Below, piece after piece: positions 60,491 to 64,000 of a DNA stretch of 64,000 bases. Source of the DNA: Rhizobium sp. SL42 (lineage in GTDB: Bacteria > Pseudomonadota > Alphaproteobacteria > Rhizobiales > Rhizobiaceae). The notes under the pieces were generated by a model. The model made no database searches and had not been told where the DNA came from. It was given only the letters and a program-made list of their open reading frames with translations. Within the stretch, counting starts at the first letter, position 1. The number at the start of each line of letters is the position of its first letter. The DNA lies in the NCBI RefSeq assembly GCF_021729845.1, contig NZ_CP063399.1, positions 124,001 to 188,000 of the forward strand. Direction: 5' to 3'. The position numbers and the translations under genes are program-made.

Positions 60491-62953
60491 ATGATAGATT
60501 CCGTACTCGACAGGATGACACTTGAGGAGCAGGTGTCTTTGCTTTCAGGCGACGACTTCTGGACAACCGTGGCCGTCGGCAGGCTTGGTGTGCCGAAAGT
60601 CAAGGTTACCGACGGTCCCAATGGGGCGCGTGGTGCAGGCTCTCTTGTCGGCGGCGTCGAAGCGGCATGCTACCCGGTAGGGATTGCGCTCGGCGCGACC
60701 TGGAATCCGGAACTCGTCCGACGTATGGGCGTGTCCCTGGCTGGACAGGCGAAGAGCAAGGGCGCCTCCATTCTTCTAGCCCCGACGATCAATATTCAGC
60801 GCTCCGGGCTGAATGGGCGCAACTTCGAATGCTACTCGGAGGACCCGCTCCTGACCGCAGAACTTGCCGTCGCCTATGTTCAGGGCGTTCAGAGCCAGGG
60901 CGTCGCAGCCACGGTCAAGCATTTTGCTGGCAATGAATCCGAGGTCGAGCGCCAGACGATGTCGTCCGACATCGACGAGCGTACCATGCGCGAAATCTAC
61001 TTTCCGCCTTTCGAGCAGACGGTCAAGCGCGGTAAGGCGATGGCTTTCATGTCCGCTTACAACAAGATCAATGGCGTTTATGCGAGCGAGAACCATTGGC
61101 TCCTGACCAAGGTGCTGCGAGAGGAGTGGGGCTTCGAGGGCGTGGTGATGTCAGACTGGTTCGGATCGCGCACGACCGCCGAGACGATCAATGCAGGCCT
61201 CGATCTGGAAATGCCCGGCCCCACACGCGACCGGGGCGAAAAGCTCGTTGCAGCTGTCCGGGATGGAAAGGTCAAGGCCGAGACCGTTCGAGAGGCAGCA
61301 AGGCGGATGCTCGTGCTGATCGAGCGTGTCGGCGCATTCGAAAGGACGCCCGACCTTAGTGAGAGCTTCCTGGACCTGGAGGAAGATCGCGCACTCATCC
61401 GCCAGCTCGGCGCAGAGGGTGCCGTCCTATTAAAGAACGATGGTGTTCTGCCGTTGGAAAAGACCTCGCTTGACCAGATTGCAGTTCTCGGGCCCAATGC
61501 GGCGAGCTCCCGCATCATGGGCGGTGGCAGCGCGCAGATTGCGACGAGCTATGCCGTCAGCCCCTTGCAAGGCATCCGGGCGGCACTGCAGAACCCGAAT
61601 AGCACGCGCCACGCTATAGGTTGTCGACACAACAGACTGGTCGAATTGCTTCAAGGCGATATTCGTGTCGAATTCTTCGCCGGACACGGTCGCAAGGGCA
61701 CACCACTCCATGTCCAGACAGCCGCCAAGGGTGAATTTTTCTGGTTCGACCTGCCCGAAAAGCGGCTCGACCCCACGAATTTTTCGGTACGACTCTCCAC
61801 AACGTTCACGCCTGACGATGCTGGGGAGCATGTATTCGGCATGACCAATGCAGGTCTGGCGCGTCTGTACATCGACGACGCGCTTCTCGTTGACGGCCAG
61901 GACGGCTGGACCAGGGGCGAAAATTACTTCGGGACGGCAAATGATGAGCAAAGAGCATCCATCTCGCTCGAGGCCGGCAGGAGCTACTGCATCCGCATCG
62001 ACTACGATACGCCGGAAGCGAGCGGTGAAGGCATCTACATTACCGCAGTCCGTTTTGGCGTCGAAAAGCCGCTGGGCATCGAGTACATAGACGAGGCGGT
62101 CGAGATTGCAAGGAACAGCGATGTTGCGCTCGTCTTCGTCGGCCGCGATGGCGAGTGGGATACCGAAGGCCTAGATCTTCCCGATCTTCGCCTGCCGGGC
62201 AGCCAGGACGAATTGATCAGCCGGGTCGCCGCAGTCAATTCGAAGACCGTGGTCGTACTGCAAACAGGCGGTCCTATTGAGATGCCTTGGCTCGACGAGG
62301 TCGCTGCGGTCATTCAGTTCTGGTATCCCGGACAGGAACTCGGCAATGCAGTTGCCGACGTGTTATTCGGTGATGTCGAACCCGGCGGCAAGTTGCCACA
62401 GACCTTTCCTAAGTCGCTAAAGGACAATTCGGCAATCACCGGCGATCCTGGAACCTACCCCGGCAGAGATGGACACGTCCGCTACGAGGAGGGAGTTTTC
62501 ATCGGCTACCGGCATCATGATTCGCGCGGTATCGTGCCATTATTCCCCTTCGGCCACGGTCTCGGCTATACCGAGTTCACCTGGGGTGAGCCAAGTGTCT
62601 CGTCGCGTGAAATGGGACATGAAGGCATTGCTGTCACGATCGACGTCCGGAATGTCGGAAGTCGCGCAGGTTCGGAACTCGTCCAGCTCTATGTCCGATC
62701 TCCGAAAGCCAAGGTCGAGCGCCCGGACAAGGAACTAAGGGCGTTCGCCAAGTTGTTTATCTCCGCCGGACAGACTGGCACCGCGACGCTCAAAATCATA
62801 CCACGCGACCTCTCCTACTACGACGAAGACGCGGGCGCTTTCCGCGCCGAGCCCGGCACATACGAAATCGTAATAGCCGCAAATGCTTCCGATATCAGGT
62901 CAGTGACCCATATAGAGTTGTCCCACACCTACCTCATGCCACCCTCGGCTTGA
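60491..62953 (+). CDS. GH3 beta-glucosidase with PA14 domain
   Basis: An 820-aa glycoside hydrolase family 3 enzyme. The N-terminal barrel contains VTDGPNGARG, VKHFAGNESEVERQTMSSDI and the nucleophile Asp in GVVMSDWFGS (~222). The second domain includes LPLEKTSLDQIAVLGPNAAS. A PA14 carbohydrate-binding insert follows (~390-530: RVEFFAGHGRKGTPLHVQ, ARLYIDDALLVDGQDGW). The C-terminus is fibronectin-like (VTIDVRNVGSRAGSELVQLY). No signal peptide, so it probably acts in the cytoplasm on imported oligosaccharides. ATG has GGGAG upstream. Confidence 0.9.
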   Translation: MIDSVLDRMTLEEQVSLLSGDDFWTTVAVGRLGVPKVKVTDGPNGARGAGSLVGGVEAACYPVGIALGATWNPELVRRMGVSLAGQAKSKGASILLAPTINIQRSGLNGRNFECYSEDPLLTAELAVAYVQGVQSQGVAATVKHFAGNESEVERQTMSSDIDERTMREIYFPPFEQTVKRGKAMAFMSAYNKINGVYASENHWLLTKVLREEWGFEGVVMSDWFGSRTTAETINAGLDLEMPGPTRDRGEKLVAAVRDGKVKAETVREAARRMLVLIERVGAFERTPDLSESFLDLEEDRALIRQLGAEGAVLLKNDGVLPLEKTSLDQIAVLGPNAASSRIMGGGSAQIATSYAVSPLQGIRAALQNPNSTRHAIGCRHNRLVELLQGDIRVEFFAGHGRKGTPLHVQTAAKGEFFWFDLPEKRLDPTNFSVRLSTTFTPDDAGEHVFGMTNAGLARLYIDDALLVDGQDGWTRGENYFGTANDEQRASISLEAGRSYCIRIDYDTPEASGEGIYITAVRFGVEKPLGIEYIDEAVEIARNSDVALVFVGRDGEWDTEGLDLPDLRLPGSQDELISRVAAVNSKTVVVLQTGGPIEMPWLDEVAAVIQFWYPGQELGNAVADVLFGDVEPGGKLPQTFPKSLKDNSAITGDPGTYPGRDGHVRYEEGVFIGYRHHDSRGIVPLFPFGHGLGYTEFTWGEPSVSSREMGHEGIAVTIDVRNVGSRAGSELVQLYVRSPKAKVERPDKELRAFAKLFISAGQTGTATLKIIPRDLSYYDEDAGAFRAEPGTYEIVIAANASDIRSVTHIELSHTYLMPPSA

Positions 62954-62993
62954 ACGATCACGGATCCCTTACTCCCTCCCAGGAGCACCGTAG

Positions 62994-63030
62994 GACAAAG
63001 GGCTCGCCACCAAAAGACGAGCCCTTTGTC
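62994..63030. terminator. bidirectional terminator
   Basis: GACAAAGGGCTCG (62994-63006) and CGAGCCCTTTGTC (63018-63030): perfect 13-bp stem with 11-base loop between the convergent GH3 and MipA genes. Confidence 0.75.
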
Positions 63031-63171
63031 ATTCGACCGACACCGACAATGCTGGCGTGGCCCGGACAGGTCCGGACGCGCCGGGCACTTCGATCAGATA
63101 CTTCGCACTAGGCCTATACTTTTCAGATGTCAGCTTTGCATACGCACAAGCGTTAAAAACTGGAGGACGAG

Positions 63172-64000
63172 TTAGAAGCGATACGCTACTCCCAGCATTG
63201 CAAAAGGCTGGACATCATCCTTGACGATCGGGCTGTCCTTGGCATCGCCCATCAGGAAGCCCGCTCCCGCCGTACCAGTCACAAGCCAGTTTTCGGTCAT
63301 CATGTAGGTGATGGAACCCTTCACATCGACCCGCTTGACGCCGGCTTTGGCATCATACTGCGCAAGGCCTGAGTTTGCCGATTGGGCGCTGGTAACGCCG
63401 AAATACGATTCCATGTGCTTGTCATCCGCCCAAGTACCGGAGACGTCGGCCGAAAAGAGAAAGCTTTCGTATCTGTACGACGCCTTGGCGCCAACGGTCC
63501 CCGTCAGGCCGTCGCTGCCGCCGATCGTCTTGTCGAGCTCTGCATAAGCTTCAAACGGCCCAACCTCATAGCTGACGATCCCGCCTATGATACCGCCTGC
63601 ATCAATATCGCCGAGGCCGCGCAGATAATCAGAATCATCTTCCTTACGCCCCAGGTCGTAGCCACCCTTCACGCCAGCCCTGAACCCATTGGCCTCGTAA
63701 AGATCGACTGTGACGCCTGTGATGTCGACACTGATACGGTCGCCGAACTCAGCCGAAATAATCGGTAATGGATTGATATCAAACTTATCCGAACCCTCGT
63801 ATTCGGGCATGTAGATAGCGCCTGCGCCGACGGTGACTTTCCAGTCGTGCAGCCTGTCACGGAAATCGCCATAACGCCCAGAATCAAACTCCTGAGGAGG
63901 GACGACAGCGACATCACCATTCTCAAGGTCGGCAGCCAGTGTTGTCACAGGCAGCAAACCAAGCGCGCTTGCCAGCACAATTGTCTGAACCGCGCCACGG
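63172..64000 (-). CDS. MipA/OmpV family outer-membrane protein, 5' end outside the window
   Basis: At least 276 residues; the frame is open to the right edge, so the true start lies beyond. The visible start of the reading is a hydrophobic signal-peptide core (TIVLASALGLLPVTTLAADL), and the GTG at 63978 is internal to it. The body has the beta-strand pattern of MipA/OmpV (WKVTVGAGAIYMPEYEGSDK, NPLPIISAEFGDRISVDITG) and ends with MLGVAYRF, the aromatic C-terminal residue needed for outer-membrane assembly. Some family members bind peptidoglycan enzymes; role here unknown. Confidence 0.87.
   Translation of the reverse strand, partial: RGAVQTIVLASALGLLPVTTLAADLENGDVAVVPPQEFDSGRYGDFRDRLHDWKVTVGAGAIYMPEYEGSDKFDINPLPIISAEFGDRISVDITGVTVDLYEANGFRAGVKGGYDLGRKEDDSDYLRGLGDIDAGGIIGGIVSYEVGPFEAYAELDKTIGGSDGLTGTVGAKASYRYESFLFSADVSGTWADDKHMESYFGVTSAQSANSGLAQYDAKAGVKRVDVKGSITYMMTENWLVTGTAGAGFLMGDAKDSPIVKDDVQPFAMLGVAYRF

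Overview
The window looks like an accessory region of a Rhizobiaceae replicon (Rhizobium/Agrobacterium/Ensifer type), probably a plasmid, chromid or island. The evidence is two SyrB-like regulators, DUF736 plasmid-type genes, a Recombinase-in-Trio (RIT) remnant, many degraded insertion sequences (IS3, IS21, IS30, IS66, IS110), chemoreceptors with C-terminal WEEF tails, rhizobial intergenic palindromes and a glx/mgs-type gene cluster. The DNA is GC-rich throughout. I saw no rRNA, tRNA or CRISPR array.

Layout. 0.3-6.3 kb: a Cys-rich small protein, two SyrB-like regulators, a nuclease remnant, and a Fic protein gene lying between two near-identical 640-bp direct repeats that each carry a DUF736 gene. 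6.3-8.3 kb: a metallophosphoesterase divergent from an alpha/beta-hydrolase fused to an AraC DNA-binding domain. 8.5-10.9 kb: a mosaic of broken mobile elements. 11.2-20.9 kb: a signalling block with two paralogous chemoreceptor-CheW pairs (one CheW has lost its middle) and a GGDEF-EAL protein. 20.9-29.2 kb: an IS110 copy nested in an IS3, an ArsR-type regulator, a TPR-GGDEF protein, a class III nucleotide cyclase and a LuxR-type regulator cut by a dead IS110.

29.2-35.2 kb: a LuxR-type regulator divergent from a polyamine-type ABC transporter operon that ends in a short-chain dehydrogenase. 35.4-47.7 kb: a complete N-methylglutamate (methylamine) pathway. gmaS makes gamma-glutamylmethylamide, mgsABC makes N-methylglutamate, and mgdABCD oxidises it to pass the one-carbon unit to tetrahydrofolate. 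purU and two regulators (XRE-cupin and GlxA-type AraC) sit in the same block. 47.9-57.7 kb: a ten-gene minus-strand operon (DUF1185 family protein, hydrolase, flavin reductase, luciferase-like monooxygenase, aldehyde dehydrogenase, NIPSNAP protein, four ABC transporter genes) divergent from a GntR/FCD regulator with palindromic operators between them. It reads as a self-contained uptake-and-oxidation pathway with an unknown substrate. 57.8-60.4 kb: a CoiA-like remnant cut by a frameshifted IS21. 60.5-64 kb: a GH3 beta-glucosidase and a MipA/OmpV outer-membrane protein that runs off the right edge.

The most unusual items are the hydrolase-AraC fusion with a replaced catalytic histidine, the internally deleted CheW, the Fic gene between direct repeats, and the ten-gene monooxygenase operon.
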